NCBI GenBank assembly: GCA_036497565.1
Contig: DASXJE010000188.1
Coordinates: 38,549-102,548 of the forward strand
DNA length: 64,000 nt
Reading direction: 5' to 3'
DNA from: Mycobacteriales bacterium
Lineage (GTDB): Bacteria; Actinomycetota; Actinomycetes; Mycobacteriales; QHCD01
Each line of letters begins with the position of its first letter. Positions within the stretch are counted from its first letter, which is position 1. A model generated the notes under the pieces. The model did not search any database. It was not told the DNA's origin and was given only the letters and a program-made list of their open reading frames with translations. Below are positions 45,096-54,370 of the stretch, one piece after another. A program made the translations under genes and the position numbers.

Positions 45096-45947
45096 ATGAC
45101 CGGGTACCCCCCGCAGGCCGGACCGCCGGCCGGCTATCCGGCCCCGAATCCACGGCCTCGTCCCTCGGGGCGGCCGATGTCGGTGCTGACGCCGTTCGAC
45201 CTCGTCGTCGCGGGGTGCGGACTCCTGTGCTTCATCTTCGCGTTCATGCCGTGGTTCGGCGTCGACGTCGGAGGGGCGAGCACCACCTTCTCCGGCTGGG
45301 ACTTTGGGCTCGGGAGCGCCGGCGTCGTGCTGTTGGTCCTCGCGGGGATCGTCGCGCTCCTGCCGCTCCTCGAGCCGGGCGGCGACGGGGGCGCCGCGGA
45401 GGTCACGCAGGCCGACGACAAGAAGGCTGCGGACAAGAAGGCCGCGGACAAGAAGATCGCCTCGCCGGCAGCCGCCGTGCTGGCGCTCGTCGGGGCGATC
45501 GCGATCATCGTGCAGATCAGCCGCGGCGCGGGAGCGCTCTTCGACATCGCCAACGTGCACCTGAGCCGGCAGTGGGGGCTGATCCTGGTCACGGTCTTCG
45601 GGGTGATCGAGGTGGTTGCCGCCGTTGTCGGCTGGGTCCGCACGAGCGGCTGGGTCACGGTCCGCCCGAAGACCCCCTCGCCGTACCAGCAGGCGTGGGG
45701 CGACCCGGGATATCCGCCGGGATACCAGCAGGCGCAGGGCCCCTACCCGCCCTACGGCTACCCGCAGGGCTATCAGCAGCCGAACGCCCCCGGCGGCTAC
45801 CCGCAGCCGACGCCCTACGGGCAGCCGCCGGCCGGCGCCCGCCAGCCGGAATCGCCGCCCGGCGGCTACCCGCCTCCTCAGGGTGGCTACCCGCAACCTC
45901 CTGCGCCGCCCGCCGACCAGCCTCCGCCGAACGGTCCCTCGCAGTAG
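45096..45947 (+). CDS. Four-helix membrane protein with Pro/Gly/Tyr/Gln-rich tail (Rv0954-like)
   Basis: A 283-residue protein with a short Pro/Tyr-rich N-terminus, helices at about 33-53, 73-92, 124-142 and 160-180, and a Lys-rich DKKAADKKAADKK loop (108-120) that should be cytoplasmic. A 100-residue C-terminal tail of PYQQ, GYPPGYQQ and GGYPQP repeats follows. Position before perM-purN-purH and the tail match M. tuberculosis Rv0954 (DUF5336, the 34-kDa antigen homologue), which has been linked to the divisome. ATG 45096 has GGAGG at 45084-45088; TACAGT at 45038-45043 is a possible -10 box. Confidence 0.82.
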   Translation: MTGYPPQAGPPAGYPAPNPRPRPSGRPMSVLTPFDLVVAGCGLLCFIFAFMPWFGVDVGGASTTFSGWDFGLGSAGVVLLVLAGIVALLPLLEPGGDGGAAEVTQADDKKAADKKAADKKIASPAAAVLALVGAIAIIVQISRGAGALFDIANVHLSRQWGLILVTVFGVIEVVAAVVGWVRTSGWVTVRPKTPSPYQQAWGDPGYPPGYQQAQGPYPPYGYPQGYQQPNAPGGYPQPTPYGQPPAGARQPESPPGGYPPPQGGYPQPPAPPADQPPPNGPSQ

Positions 45948-46031
45948 TCGCGCACGGTCCCTCGCACTGGCCGCTCGCCCCGGCGCGCCTGTCGGCGACC
46001 CGTACCTGCCGCTGGAACAGTTCGAGTCGTG

Positions 46032-47237
46032 ATGGACCTGCTGCGACGCCCCGGGCGCGCGGCCGCCCCGCCCGACCGGCGCAGCGGGGCGACGGCGCTC
46101 TGGATCGCCGCGCTCGCCGGGCTGGCCGCGGCGGCGGGTGGGCTCATCGTGGTGGCCGCCCTGGTGCTCGTCGCGTGGGGAGCGGCGGCCGACAGCACCG
46201 GATCCGCCCCGGACGCACTGCGTACGGCGGGCCAGGTGTGGCTGTTCGCGCACCACTCCGGCGTCCGGACGAGCATCGGCGGCGTCGACCTGGTGCCGCT
46301 CGGCCTGCTCGCGGTGCCGGTGCTGCTGCTCGCCCGGGCGGGCACCGTCGTCGCCCATCGCGTCGAGCTGCGCGGGGTCGGCGAGGCGGCCCGCGCGGTG
46401 CTGGTGCTCGCCGGGTGTTACGCCGTCGCCGGGGCGGCGGTGCAGGTGGCCGTGCGGGGCACCACGATTCAGGTCGGCCTCCTCGGCGCCATCGGCTCCA
46501 CGATCGTCGTCGCGGCGCTGGCCGGCGCCGTCGGAGTGGCGCGCGGTGCGCAGCTCGGACCGGTGCTCGCCGGCCGGCTTCCCACGGCGGCTCCGGCGGT
46601 CTGCCGCGCCGCCCTGCTCTCCGTCGCCGCGCTGCTGGCCGGCGGGGGACTGCTGGCCGCGACCGCGCTCTGTCTGCACGCGGGCCGGTTCGCCGCGCTC
46701 ACCCGCGGCCTCCAACCCGGCGTGGTCGGCGGGATCCTGCTGCTGCTTCTCGGTCTGCTCTTCGTGCCGAACGCGGTGGTCTGGGCCACCGCCTACCTCA
46801 GCGGTCCCGGCTTCGCCGTGGGCACCGGGACGACGGTGTCGATGTTCGGCGTCACGCTCGGCCCGGTGCCCGCCTTCCCGCTCCTGTCCGGGCTGCCGCA
46901 GACCGCCGACCTCCCGGCGCTGCACTGGCTCGGCCTGGCCGTGCCGGTCGTCGCCGGCGGCCTGGCCGGGCGGCTGCTCGCCCGCCGGCTCACCGGCTCG
47001 CCGGCGCTGCACCTCGTCGGCTGGGCGGCCGCCACCGGACCGGTCGCCGGTGCGGCGTTCGCCGTGCTCGCCGTACTTTCCGGCGGCAAGGTGGGCGACG
47101 GCCGGCTGTCGGCGGTGGGGCCGTCGTCCTGGCAGATCGGCGTCGCGGTGGCCGTCGAGGTCGCCGTGATCGCCTGCCTCGCCGTGGCCCTGATCCGGTG
47201 GCGGCAGCATCGTCGCGAGGCGGCCGCGGAGGCCTGA
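46032..47237 (+). CDS. perM: Cell division membrane protein PerM (DUF6350)
   Basis: Integral membrane protein of 401 residues with eight or more helices and almost no soluble domain beyond a basic N-terminus. Features include VWLFAHHSGVRTSIGGVDLVPLGLL and NAVVWATAYLSGPGFAVGTGT, here quoted as VWLFAHHSGV and YLSGPGFAVGTGT, which are conserved in the DUF6350/PerM family. In M. tuberculosis PerM (Rv0955) is needed for division under stress. Its position between the Rv0954-like gene and purN is the conserved order. ATG 46032 and GTG 46029 are equally possible starts. Confidence 0.88.
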   Translation: MDLLRRPGRAAAPPDRRSGATALWIAALAGLAAAAGGLIVVAALVLVAWGAAADSTGSAPDALRTAGQVWLFAHHSGVRTSIGGVDLVPLGLLAVPVLLLARAGTVVAHRVELRGVGEAARAVLVLAGCYAVAGAAVQVAVRGTTIQVGLLGAIGSTIVVAALAGAVGVARGAQLGPVLAGRLPTAAPAVCRAALLSVAALLAGGGLLAATALCLHAGRFAALTRGLQPGVVGGILLLLLGLLFVPNAVVWATAYLSGPGFAVGTGTTVSMFGVTLGPVPAFPLLSGLPQTADLPALHWLGLAVPVVAGGLAGRLLARRLTGSPALHLVGWAAATGPVAGAAFAVLAVLSGGKVGDGRLSAVGPSSWQIGVAVAVEVAVIACLAVALIRWRQHRREAAAEA

Positions 47238-47249
47238 CCGGCGTGCCGA

Positions 47250-47255
47250 TATCGT
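47250..47255 (+). promoter_or_regulatory. Candidate -10 box for leaderless purN mRNA
   Basis: TATCGT followed by seven bases and the purN GTG at 47263; no SD is present. It would drive purN-purH independently of perM. Confidence 0.5.
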
Positions 47256-47262
47256 TCGGCGC

Positions 47263-47883
47263 GTGCCCGTACCTCCGCAGCCCGTGCGCATCGTCGTACT
47301 CGTCTCCGGCACCGGGACCCTGCTGCAGGCGTTGCTCGACGCGTCCCGCGAGCCGTCCTTCCCGGCGGAGATCGTCGCCGTCGGCGCCGACCGGACCGGC
47401 ATCGAGGGCCTGGCGCGGGCCGAACTGGTCGGCGTGCCGACGTTCGCGCTGCGCGTGGGCGACTTTCCCGACCGCGCCGACTGGGATCGCGCGCTGGCCG
47501 ACGCCGTCGAGGCGCACCGGCCGGACCTGGTCATCTCCGCCGGCTTCATGAAGCTGGTCGGCAAGGAGTTCCTCGGTCGCTTCGGTGGCCGGTTCATGAA
47601 CACCCACCCGGCACTGTTGCCGTCGTTCCCGGGGATGCACGGCGTACGCGATGCGCTCGAGCACGGGGTCAAGCTCGCCGGGTGCTCGGTGTTCGTCGTG
47701 GACGAGGGCGTCGACGCCGGGCCGATCATCGCCCAGGCGTCGGTCCCGGTGCTCGACAGCGACGACGAAGCGACCCTGCACGAACGCATCAAGAGTGTGG
47801 AGCGCACGCTGCTCGTAGGCACGGTCGAGCGGATGTGCCGGGACGGGTGGACGGTATCCGGACGGAAGGTGACGATCCCGTGA
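47263..47883 (+). CDS. purN: Phosphoribosylglycinamide formyltransferase
   Basis: Formylates GAR with 10-formyl-THF, the third step of purine synthesis. The 206-residue product has [17 protein letters not shown] at the phosphate site, SAGFMKLVG, and the catalytic cluster [15 protein letters not shown] with the later [10 protein letters not shown]. The GTG start is leaderless-type. The stop overlaps purH (GTGA), so the two are co-translated. purH uses the same folate cofactor. Confidence 0.96.
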   Translation: MPVPPQPVRIVVLVSGTGTLLQALLDASREPSFPAEIVAVGADRTGIEGLARAELVGVPTFALRVGDFPDRADWDRALADAVEAHRPDLVISAGFMKLVGKEFLGRFGGRFMNTHPALLPSFPGMHGVRDALEHGVKLAGCSVFVVDEGVDAGPIIAQASVPVLDSDDEATLHERIKSVERTLLVGTVERMCRDGWTVSGRKVTIP

Positions 47884-49472
47884 GCGGAGCGAACAATAAG
47901 GGACTGAGCGACGTAAACGGTGCCGGCCAGGGCGGCGACCGCGTCGCCATCCGGCGCGCGATGATCAGCGTCTACGACAAGACCGGACTGGAGGAGCTCG
48001 CCCGCGGTCTGCACGCCGCCGGCGTCGCCATCGTGTCGACCGGGTCGACCGCCCGGCACATCGCCGCGGCGGGTGTGCCCGTCACTCCGGTCGAGGACGT
48101 GACGGGCTTTCCCGAGACGCTCGACGGCCGGGTGAAGACGCTGCACCCGAACGTGCACGCCGGCATCCTTGCCGACCGCCGGCGGGCCGATCACGTCGAG
48201 CAGCTGGAGTCACTCGGCGTCGAGCCGTTCGATCTCGTGGTCTCCAACCTGTATCCGTTCCGGGAGACGGTCGCGTCCGGCGTCGGCGAGGACGCCGTCG
48301 TGGAGCAGATCGACATCGGCGGGCCGTCGATGGTGCGCGCGGCCGCGAAGAACCACCCGAGTGTCGCGGTGGTGGTCGATCCGTCGTCCTACGACGACGT
48401 CCTCGCGGCGGTGCGGGCGGGCGGATTCGAACTGGCCGCCCGGCGGGCGCTGGCGGCGAAGGCGTTCGCCCACACGGCGGCGTACGACGTCGCGGTGGCG
48501 TCCTGGTTCGCCGCACCGGACGACTTCCCGCCCTTCGTCGGGATCGCGCTCGAGCGGGCCGAAAGCCTGCGCTACGGGGAGAACCCGCATCAGGCGGCCG
48601 CACTCTACGTCGACCGCGACGCATCGCCGGGGCTCGCGCAGGCCGAGCAGCTGCACGGCAAGGCGATGTCCTACAACAATTACGTCGACACCGACGCGGC
48701 CCGGCGAGCCGCGCACGACTTCGCCGACCCGTGCGTGGCGATCATCAAGCACGCCAACCCGTGCGGCATCGCGGTCGGCGCCGACGTGGCCGAAGCGCAC
48801 CGCAAGGCGCACGCCTGCGACCCGGTGTCCGCGTTCGGCGGCGTGATCGCGACCAACCGGCCGGTGAGTGTCGCGATGGCCGAGCAGGTGGCCGACATCT
48901 TCACGGAGGTCGTCGTCGCGCCGTCCTACGACGACGGCGCGGTCGAGGTGCTCGCCCGCAAGAAGAACGTCCGGATCCTGCGCTGCCCGTCGCCCGCCGA
49001 CGCTGCGCGGACCGAACTCCGGCAGATCACCGGCGGGATGCTGGCGCAGACCACCGACCGGGTCGACGCACTTGGTGACGACCCGGCGACGTGGTCGCTC
49101 GCGGCCGGCGACGCTGTCGACGAGGCGACTCTCGCCGATCTCGCCTTCGCCTGGCGGGCGGTGCGGTCGGTGAAGTCCAACTCGATCCTGCTGGCCCACG
49201 ACGGAGCGACGGTCGGCGTCGGGATGGGCCAGGTCAACCGGGTCGACGCGGCCCGGCTCGCCGTCGCCCGGGCCGGTGACCGGGCGGTCGGCTCGGTGGC
49301 CGCCAGCGACGCGTTCTTCCCCTTCGCCGACGGTCTCGAGGTGCTGCTCGCCGCGGGCGTGCGGGCGGTCGCCGAACCGGGTGGCTCCGTGCGGGACGAG
49401 GAGGTCATCGCCGCGGCCAAGGCCGCCGGGGTCAGCCTCTATCTCACCGGCACCCGGCACTTCTTCCACTAA
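47880..49472 (+). CDS. purH: Bifunctional AICAR formyltransferase / IMP cyclohydrolase
   Basis: Catalyses the last two steps to IMP. The 530-residue product has an N-terminal MGS-like cyclohydrolase domain (about 20-160; [14 protein letters not shown] [37 protein letters not shown]) and a C-terminal formyltransferase domain ([36 protein letters not shown] at the end). A 20-residue Gly/Asn-rich leader precedes the first domain. GTG 47880 overlaps purN. Its product feeds GuaB, encoded 25 kb upstream. Confidence 0.97.
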   Translation: MSGANNKGLSDVNGAGQGGDRVAIRRAMISVYDKTGLEELARGLHAAGVAIVSTGSTARHIAAAGVPVTPVEDVTGFPETLDGRVKTLHPNVHAGILADRRRADHVEQLESLGVEPFDLVVSNLYPFRETVASGVGEDAVVEQIDIGGPSMVRAAAKNHPSVAVVVDPSSYDDVLAAVRAGGFELAARRALAAKAFAHTAAYDVAVASWFAAPDDFPPFVGIALERAESLRYGENPHQAAALYVDRDASPGLAQAEQLHGKAMSYNNYVDTDAARRAAHDFADPCVAIIKHANPCGIAVGADVAEAHRKAHACDPVSAFGGVIATNRPVSVAMAEQVADIFTEVVVAPSYDDGAVEVLARKKNVRILRCPSPADAARTELRQITGGMLAQTTDRVDALGDDPATWSLAAGDAVDEATLADLAFAWRAVRSVKSNSILLAHDGATVGVGMGQVNRVDAARLAVARAGDRAVGSVAASDAFFPFADGLEVLLAAGVRAVAEPGGSVRDEEVIAAAKAAGVSLYLTGTRHFFH

Positions 49473-49500
49473 GACATCCCCGACGACGTCCAATGAGACG

Positions 49501-50124
49501 ATGACCGAACCGGCCGCGGAGATCGAGGGCGAGGACTTCTCCGACGTCGAGTGGTCCGACCGTGAGATCGTCGGTCAGTCCTATGTGGACTGCACATTCC
49601 GCGACGCCGGTTTCGCCGACTCGGTGGTGCGGTCGTGCAGCTTCACCGGGTGCGACTTCACCGGTGCCGACCTGTCCCGCGCCCGCATCGAGGCCACCGC
49701 GCTGCTCGGCTGCACCTTCGAGCGGTCCGGCCTGCGCGGCTCGACGCTGGTCGGCTGCAAGCTCACCGGGTCGGTCTTCGTCGACTGCCGGCACGTGCCG
49801 TGGACCCTGCAGGACTGCGACCTGACCCTGGTGTCGCTCGGCGGGGCCACGCTCACCGGCATCGACCTGTCGGGTCAGCGGCTGCGCGGGGTCAACCTGA
49901 CCGAGGCGGATCTCACCGGCGCCGATCTACGCGGCGCCGACCTCTCCGACGCGCGCATGCTCGGGGCCCGGCTCGACCGAGCCGACCTGCGCGGCGCGAT
50001 CCTCGACGCAGGTGTGTGGGAATCGGCCCACTTCGCCGGCGCCCGCATCGACATCGACGGAGCGGTGCACTTCGCGGCCGCACACGGCCTCATCTTCGGC
50101 GATCCCGCGGACGACGAGAGCTGA
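49501..50124 (+). CDS. Pentapeptide-repeat protein
   Basis: A 207-residue protein built mostly of A(D/N)LXX-type pentapeptides from about residue 23 to 180 (CDFTGADLSRARI, LTEADLTGADLRGADLSDARM), which form a right-handed beta-helix. It resembles MfpA/Qnr-type proteins, some of which mimic DNA and protect gyrase, but without the diagnostic loops no such role can be claimed. The N-terminus is acidic. It starts 28 bases after purH and may be read through from it; only a weak GAGA precedes ATG 49501. The CorA-like gene converges with it three bases away. Confidence 0.88.
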   Translation: MTEPAAEIEGEDFSDVEWSDREIVGQSYVDCTFRDAGFADSVVRSCSFTGCDFTGADLSRARIEATALLGCTFERSGLRGSTLVGCKLTGSVFVDCRHVPWTLQDCDLTLVSLGGATLTGIDLSGQRLRGVNLTEADLTGADLRGADLSDARMLGARLDRADLRGAILDAGVWESAHFAGARIDIDGAVHFAAAHGLIFGDPADDES

Positions 50125-50127
50125 CGA

Positions 50128-51123
50128 TCAGAGCCACTCGCGTTTCTTGAAACCGCGGTAGAGCACCAAGATCAGGCCGACGATGACTGCGGTGCTGACC
50201 CAGAAGCCCCAGTGCCGGCCGAAGCCGGGATAGGGGATGTTCTGCCCGTAGTAGCCGGTGATCGCGGTCGGTACGGCGATGATCGCCGCCCACGCGGTGA
50301 GCTTCTTCATCACGTTGTTGAGCCGGGCGTCCTGCAACGACAGGTTGGTCTCGAAGATGGTCGAGACCAGGTCGCGCAGGCTGTCGGTCCATTCACTGGC
50401 GCGCAGGACGTGGTCGTAGACGTCCTGGTAATAAGGCGTGAGTTCGCTGGGGACGATGTGCAGGTCGCGGCGCAGCAGGGTGTTGACCACCTCGCGCATC
50501 GGCAGCACGACCCGGCGTACCTGCACCAGGCTCTTGCGCAGCTCGTAGGTACGCCGCTGCACGGAGCGGATCCGCAACTTGTCGTCGAAGAGCAGGTCCT
50601 CGAGGTCGTCGATCTGGTCGTCGAGTGACTGGACGGCGTCGAGGTGCGTGTCGATCACGACATCGAGTAGCCCGTGCAGCAGGCCGGTGACGCCGTACGT
50701 CGCGAGCTCCGTATCCGAGTCCCACTGCTGCACGATCGCCTGCGACAAGACGTCCGCCTCCCGGTGCACGGTGATCAGCGCCCGCTCGGTCACGAACGTC
50801 GAGAGCTTGCTGATCGAGATCTCACCGGAGCCGGTGTCGAGGTAGGTCCCGTAGCAGGTGAGGAACAGGTAGGCCGGATAGCGGTCGAGCTTGGCCCGCC
50901 CGCCGGCGATCACCGCCTGCTCGACGGCGTGCGAGTCCAGGCTGAGCTCCTCGGCCACCTGATTGAGGGTGTCGTCGTCCTCGCTGGGGACGTCGGCCCA
51001 GACGAGGCAGTCGCCGCGGTCGAGGTAGTCCGATACCTCCTCGAGCGGGAAGCCCTCGGCCTCGAGCCGCCCGTTCTTCCACGCCCGGGTACGGGTCGTC
51101 CCGAACTTGGTGTCGCTCACCAC
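50128..51123 (-). CDS. CorA-family divalent-cation channel homologue with GQN motif
   Basis: A 331-residue 2-TM-GxN family protein. The large cytoplasmic N-domain (about 1-265) includes the long stalk helix region YLDTGSGEI, LDDQIDDLEDLLF and YYQDVYDHVL, followed by two C-terminal helices and KKREWL. Where CorA Mg2+ channels have YGMN, this reads GYYGQNIPYPG, a GQN variant of the pore motif. Transport specificity is therefore uncertain. GTG 51123 is chosen because GGAGGG lies eight bases upstream; an ATG at 51180 has no spaced SD. It is divergent from citrate synthase. Confidence 0.86.
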   Translation of the reverse strand: MVSDTKFGTTRTRAWKNGRLEAEGFPLEEVSDYLDRGDCLVWADVPSEDDDTLNQVAEELSLDSHAVEQAVIAGGRAKLDRYPAYLFLTCYGTYLDTGSGEISISKLSTFVTERALITVHREADVLSQAIVQQWDSDTELATYGVTGLLHGLLDVVIDTHLDAVQSLDDQIDDLEDLLFDDKLRIRSVQRRTYELRKSLVQVRRVVLPMREVVNTLLRRDLHIVPSELTPYYQDVYDHVLRASEWTDSLRDLVSTIFETNLSLQDARLNNVMKKLTAWAAIIAVPTAITGYYGQNIPYPGFGRHWGFWVSTAVIVGLILVLYRGFKKREWL

Positions 51124-51273
51124 GATCGCCGCCCTCCGTCGCGGGCCGGGTCGGCCTGCCGCCGCGCGTCCCTGGGCCATTCTCCCGCCTGGCACACTGT
51201 CGCTCGTGACCGCCACACTCGGGTCAGCTCGTATACGCTCGGTAGTGATCCGCCCCGATGGGAAGGCAGCGTG

Positions 51274-52449
51274 ATGGCCGATATCCCCGGGGCAGCCGCG
51301 AGCCGCCCCGCCAAGGGCCTTGCCGACGTCGTCGCGGCCAGCACCGCGATCAGCGACATCGACGGCAACGCCGGGCGGTTGTCCTACCGCGGCTACGACA
51401 TCCACGACCTCGCCGGCCGTACGTCGTTCGAGGAGGTCGCCCACCTGCTGCAGCGCGGCAGCCTGCCCACGGCGGGGCAGCTCGACGACTACCGTGCGGA
51501 GCTGGCCCACGGCCGCAGCGCCCTCGGCAGCGCCGTCGAGACGGTGCTGCCCGCGATCGCCGACAAGTGCGGGCCGATGGAGGCGCTGCGCACCCTCGTG
51601 TCGACGTTGTCCGCCGACGATCCCGACGCCGCCGACAACAGCCCGGACGCCAACGACCGCAAGGCGGTGCGGCTCGTCGCGCAGGTCCCGGTGCTGATCG
51701 CCCGGTTTCACTCCGCGCGGACCGGCGGAACGGTTCCGGCGGCCGACCCGCGGTTGGGGATCGCCGGCAACTTCCTGCTGCAGATCACCGGACGGACCCC
51801 CGACCCGGTCGCGGTCGACGCGTTCGACGAGTGCCTCGTCCTGCACGCCGACCACACGATGAACGCCTCGACGTTCGCCGCGCGGGTCTGCGCGGCGACC
51901 CTCTCCGACATGCACTCGGCCGTCACCGCCGCGATCGGAACGCTGAAGGGCCCGTTGCACGGCGGCGCCAACGAAGCCGTGATGGCGGTGCTGGAGTCAC
52001 TGAGCCTGCACGCAGGCGACCCGGCGGGAGCCACCGACGACGAGGTGGACCGTTCCGTGCGCGACCGGCTCGACCGCGGCGAGAAGCTGATGGGCTTCGG
52101 GCACCGGGTCTACCGGACCGAGGACCCGCGTGCGACGCACCTGCGGGCGATGTCGCGGCGGCTCGGCGAACTGGCCCGCGACGAGCGCTGGTACCGCATG
52201 TCGGAACGGATGGAGCGCACCGTCTTCGACGCGAAGGGCCTCTATCCCAACGTCGACTTCTACGCCGCGAGCGTCTACCACTCCCTCGGCATCCCCACCG
52301 ATCTGTTCACCCCGGTCTTCTCGGTGTCGCGGATGTCGGGCTGGACGGCGCACGTGATCGAACAGCACCTGGACAACCGGCTGATCCGTCCGGACAGCGA
52401 ATACGTCGGTCCCGCGAAGCAGGCGTGGGCGCCGATCGACCAGCGGTGA
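51274..52449 (+). CDS. Citrate synthase family protein
   Basis: Condenses acetyl-CoA with oxaloacetate to citrate. The 391-residue product has SYRGYDIHDLAGRTSFEEV at the N-terminus, LHADHTMNASTF, the catalytic His of GPLHGGANEAVM, the second His of MGFGHRVYRTEDPR and the late NVDFYAASVYHSLGIP. Actinomycetes also have methylcitrate synthases of this size, and sequence by eye does not exclude that activity. The TCA genes mdh and icd nearby favour citrate synthase. ATG 51274 has GGGAAGG at 51260-51266. TACGCT at 51234-51239 is a possible -10 box. Confidence 0.9.
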   Translation: MADIPGAAASRPAKGLADVVAASTAISDIDGNAGRLSYRGYDIHDLAGRTSFEEVAHLLQRGSLPTAGQLDDYRAELAHGRSALGSAVETVLPAIADKCGPMEALRTLVSTLSADDPDAADNSPDANDRKAVRLVAQVPVLIARFHSARTGGTVPAADPRLGIAGNFLLQITGRTPDPVAVDAFDECLVLHADHTMNASTFAARVCAATLSDMHSAVTAAIGTLKGPLHGGANEAVMAVLESLSLHAGDPAGATDDEVDRSVRDRLDRGEKLMGFGHRVYRTEDPRATHLRAMSRRLGELARDERWYRMSERMERTVFDAKGLYPNVDFYAASVYHSLGIPTDLFTPVFSVSRMSGWTAHVIEQHLDNRLIRPDSEYVGPAKQAWAPIDQR

Positions 52450-52883
52450 CCGGCATGCCGGACGGATCCGACGCACGCCGGGCGGACCTGCTGCCGAGCC
52501 TGGACCCGACGCCGCTCGCGGTGGTGCAGTTTCCGGCCGGGTGGTGGCCGGCGCGGCGGCTGGAGCCGTTGCTCGCCGTACTTGCCGACCCGGAGGAGAC
52601 CACCGTCGTCGTCCCCGAGTCCGCGCTCGACGACCTGCCCGACGCGACCGCGGTCGAGCGCGGCTGGCAGCGCATCACCTTCGCCGGTCCGCTGCCGTGG
52701 GAACTCGTGGGCTTCCTCGCCGACGTCGCGGCGCGGCTGGCCGAGGCCCGGATCCCGTTCGCGTCGATGTCGGGGTTCACCACCGACCACGTCCTGGTGC
52801 GGGTGGCCCAGGCCGACGCCGCGGTGACCGTGCTGCGCGGCGAGCCGGCACCGGAACTGCGGCCGAACGTGATCAATCCATGA
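52446..52883 (+). CDS. ACT-domain (CASTOR-like) protein
   Basis: A 145-residue small-molecule-binding protein with two ACT-type halves. The second half has the family features TVVVPESAL, ERGWQRITFAGPLPWELVGFL, here as VERGWQRITFAGPLP, and IPFASMSGFTTDHVLVR. Such proteins usually bind amino acids, but no ligand can be named. GTG 52446 overlaps the citrate synthase stop and its own stop overlaps the next gene (ATGA), so it is translated as part of that operon. ATG 52455 is an alternative start. Confidence 0.85.
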   Translation: MTGMPDGSDARRADLLPSLDPTPLAVVQFPAGWWPARRLEPLLAVLADPEETTVVVPESALDDLPDATAVERGWQRITFAGPLPWELVGFLADVAARLAEARIPFASMSGFTTDHVLVRVAQADAAVTVLRGEPAPELRPNVINP

Positions 52884-53236
52884 GCGGGACGAGCGGGCGC
52901 CCCGCCGGCGGACCCGGGAAGATGAGCGACCCGAGCCGGCCGCGCCGGCGGCGGTTCGACACCCGCAACGGCCCGGTGATCCTGGTCCTCGGCCTCGCCG
53001 GCGCCGGGCTCCTCTACGTCGGCCTGGTGGGGATGCACTGGCTGCGCGGGGTGCTGGTGCTGGCCGCGGCGATGCTGCTCGCCGGCGGTTTCCGGGCCTT
53101 CCTCCCGGTACGCCGGGTCGGGCCGCTCGCGGTCCGGGGCCGGACGGCGGACATCGTCTGCTACGTCGGGGTCGGGGTGCTGCTCATCGTCCTCGGACTG
53201 TGGTTGCGCTCCACCGGCTCGGTCGGCCCGCGCTAG
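52880..53236 (+). CDS. DUF3017 family membrane protein
   Basis: A 118-residue protein with a basic, Gly/Pro-rich N-terminus (about 1-30) and three helices (about 32-49 VILVLGLAGAGLLYVGLV, 54-70 and 93-110). LRGVLVLAAAMLLAGGFRAFLP is the recognisable DUF3017 core, quoted here in part as GVLVLAAAMLLAGG. In other actinomycetes the family often sits near purH, folD or mdh, as here. It overlaps the ACT protein by four bases. Function unknown. Confidence 0.8.
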   Translation: MSGTSGRPAGGPGKMSDPSRPRRRRFDTRNGPVILVLGLAGAGLLYVGLVGMHWLRGVLVLAAAMLLAGGFRAFLPVRRVGPLAVRGRTADIVCYVGVGVLLIVLGLWLRSTGSVGPR

Positions 53237-53352
53237 CTGGCCGCATCAGGCGGCCCGCGCGACCTGACGTCGGCGCCGATGACCTGCTCGGATAGCCTCG
53301 AAACGGCGTTCCCGCACCGTCGGCGTAGCAGCGAGCACTGGGAGTGAGGTCC

Positions 53353-54306
53353 ATGGGCAAGGGCAAGGTGACGGTGGTCGGCGCCGGTTTCTACGGCTCG
53401 ACCACCGCGCAGCGACTGGCCGAATACGACCTGTTCGACACCGTCGTCCTCACCGACGTGGTGGAGGGACGGCCGGAGGGCCTGGCGCTGGACATCAACC
53501 AGTCCAGCCCCATCGAGGGCTTCGACACCGCGGTCATCGGTCAGACGACCGGCAAGAACGGCGAAGGCTACGAGGCCACCGCAGGGTCCGATGTCGTCGT
53601 CATCACGGCCGGCCTGCCGCGCAAGCCGGGCATGAGCCGGATGGACCTGCTCGAGACCAACGCGCGCATCGTGCGGCAGGTCTCCGAGCAGATGGCCGCC
53701 CATTCCCCGGACGCCGTCGTGATCGTGGTTTCCAACCCGCTCGACGAGATGACCGCCCTCGCCCAGCTCGCGACCGGGTTCCCGCGCAACCGGGTGCTCG
53801 GCCAAGCCGGGATGCTCGACACCGCGCGGTTCAGCTACTTCGTCGCCCGGGAGCTCGACGTCCCGGTCGGCCAGGTGCGCACCCTCACCCTCGGCTCGCA
53901 CGGCGACACGATGGTGCCGGTGCCGTCGGCCTGCACGGTGGGTGGACGACCACTGACCGAACTGCTCTCCGGCGAGCAGATCGACGCGCTCGTCGACCGC
54001 ACCCGCAACGGCGGCGGCGAGGTCGTGAAGCTGCTCAAGACCGGCTCGGCCTACTACGCGCCGTCCGCTGCGGCGGCGCGGATGGCGCGGGCGGTCACCG
54101 AGGACGCCGGCACGGTGCTGCCGGTGTGCGCCTGGGTCGACGGCGAATTCGGCATCTCCGGCGTCTATCTCGGCGTCGAGGCGGAGATCGGTGCCGGCGG
54201 CGTACGCCGGATCGCCGAGCGCTCGCTCACCGAGTCCGAGCTGACCGACCTCCGGCACGCCGCGGAAGCGGTGCGCGCCAAGCAGTCCGACATCGCGAAC
54301 ATGTGA
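53353..54306 (+). CDS. mdh: Malate dehydrogenase, LDH-like type
   Basis: NAD-dependent oxidation of malate to oxaloacetate. The 317-residue product starts [20 protein letters not shown] (Rossmann fold). It has the substrate loop [16 protein letters not shown], whose Arg contacts mark malate rather than lactate specificity, then [10 protein letters not shown] and the catalytic His in [12 protein letters not shown] 53353 has GGGAG about eight bases upstream, better than GTG 53344. TAGCCT at 53293-53298 is a possible -10 box. icd follows after 64 bases. Confidence 0.95.
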   Translation: MGKGKVTVVGAGFYGSTTAQRLAEYDLFDTVVLTDVVEGRPEGLALDINQSSPIEGFDTAVIGQTTGKNGEGYEATAGSDVVVITAGLPRKPGMSRMDLLETNARIVRQVSEQMAAHSPDAVVIVVSNPLDEMTALAQLATGFPRNRVLGQAGMLDTARFSYFVARELDVPVGQVRTLTLGSHGDTMVPVPSACTVGGRPLTELLSGEQIDALVDRTRNGGGEVVKLLKTGSAYYAPSAAAARMARAVTEDAGTVLPVCAWVDGEFGISGVYLGVEAEIGAGGVRRIAERSLTESELTDLRHAAEAVRAKQSDIANM

Positions 54307-54370
54307 GCCGCCCGCCGGCGCACACCAGCACATCCTGAGTACGGCCCCGTCACCGAGGAGAACCCACAGC

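Noticed and set aside
44526..48194. 1222-codon minus-strand reading frame across sucD-downstream genes, perM and purN
   Set aside because: It is Arg/Gly/Asp/Pro-rich antisense noise over well-supported plus-strand genes with conserved motifs.
49501..50124. Quinolone-resistance (Qnr/MfpA) call for the pentapeptide protein
   Set aside because: The pentapeptide fold is shared by many unrelated proteins, and no gyrase-interaction feature can be read from the sequence.
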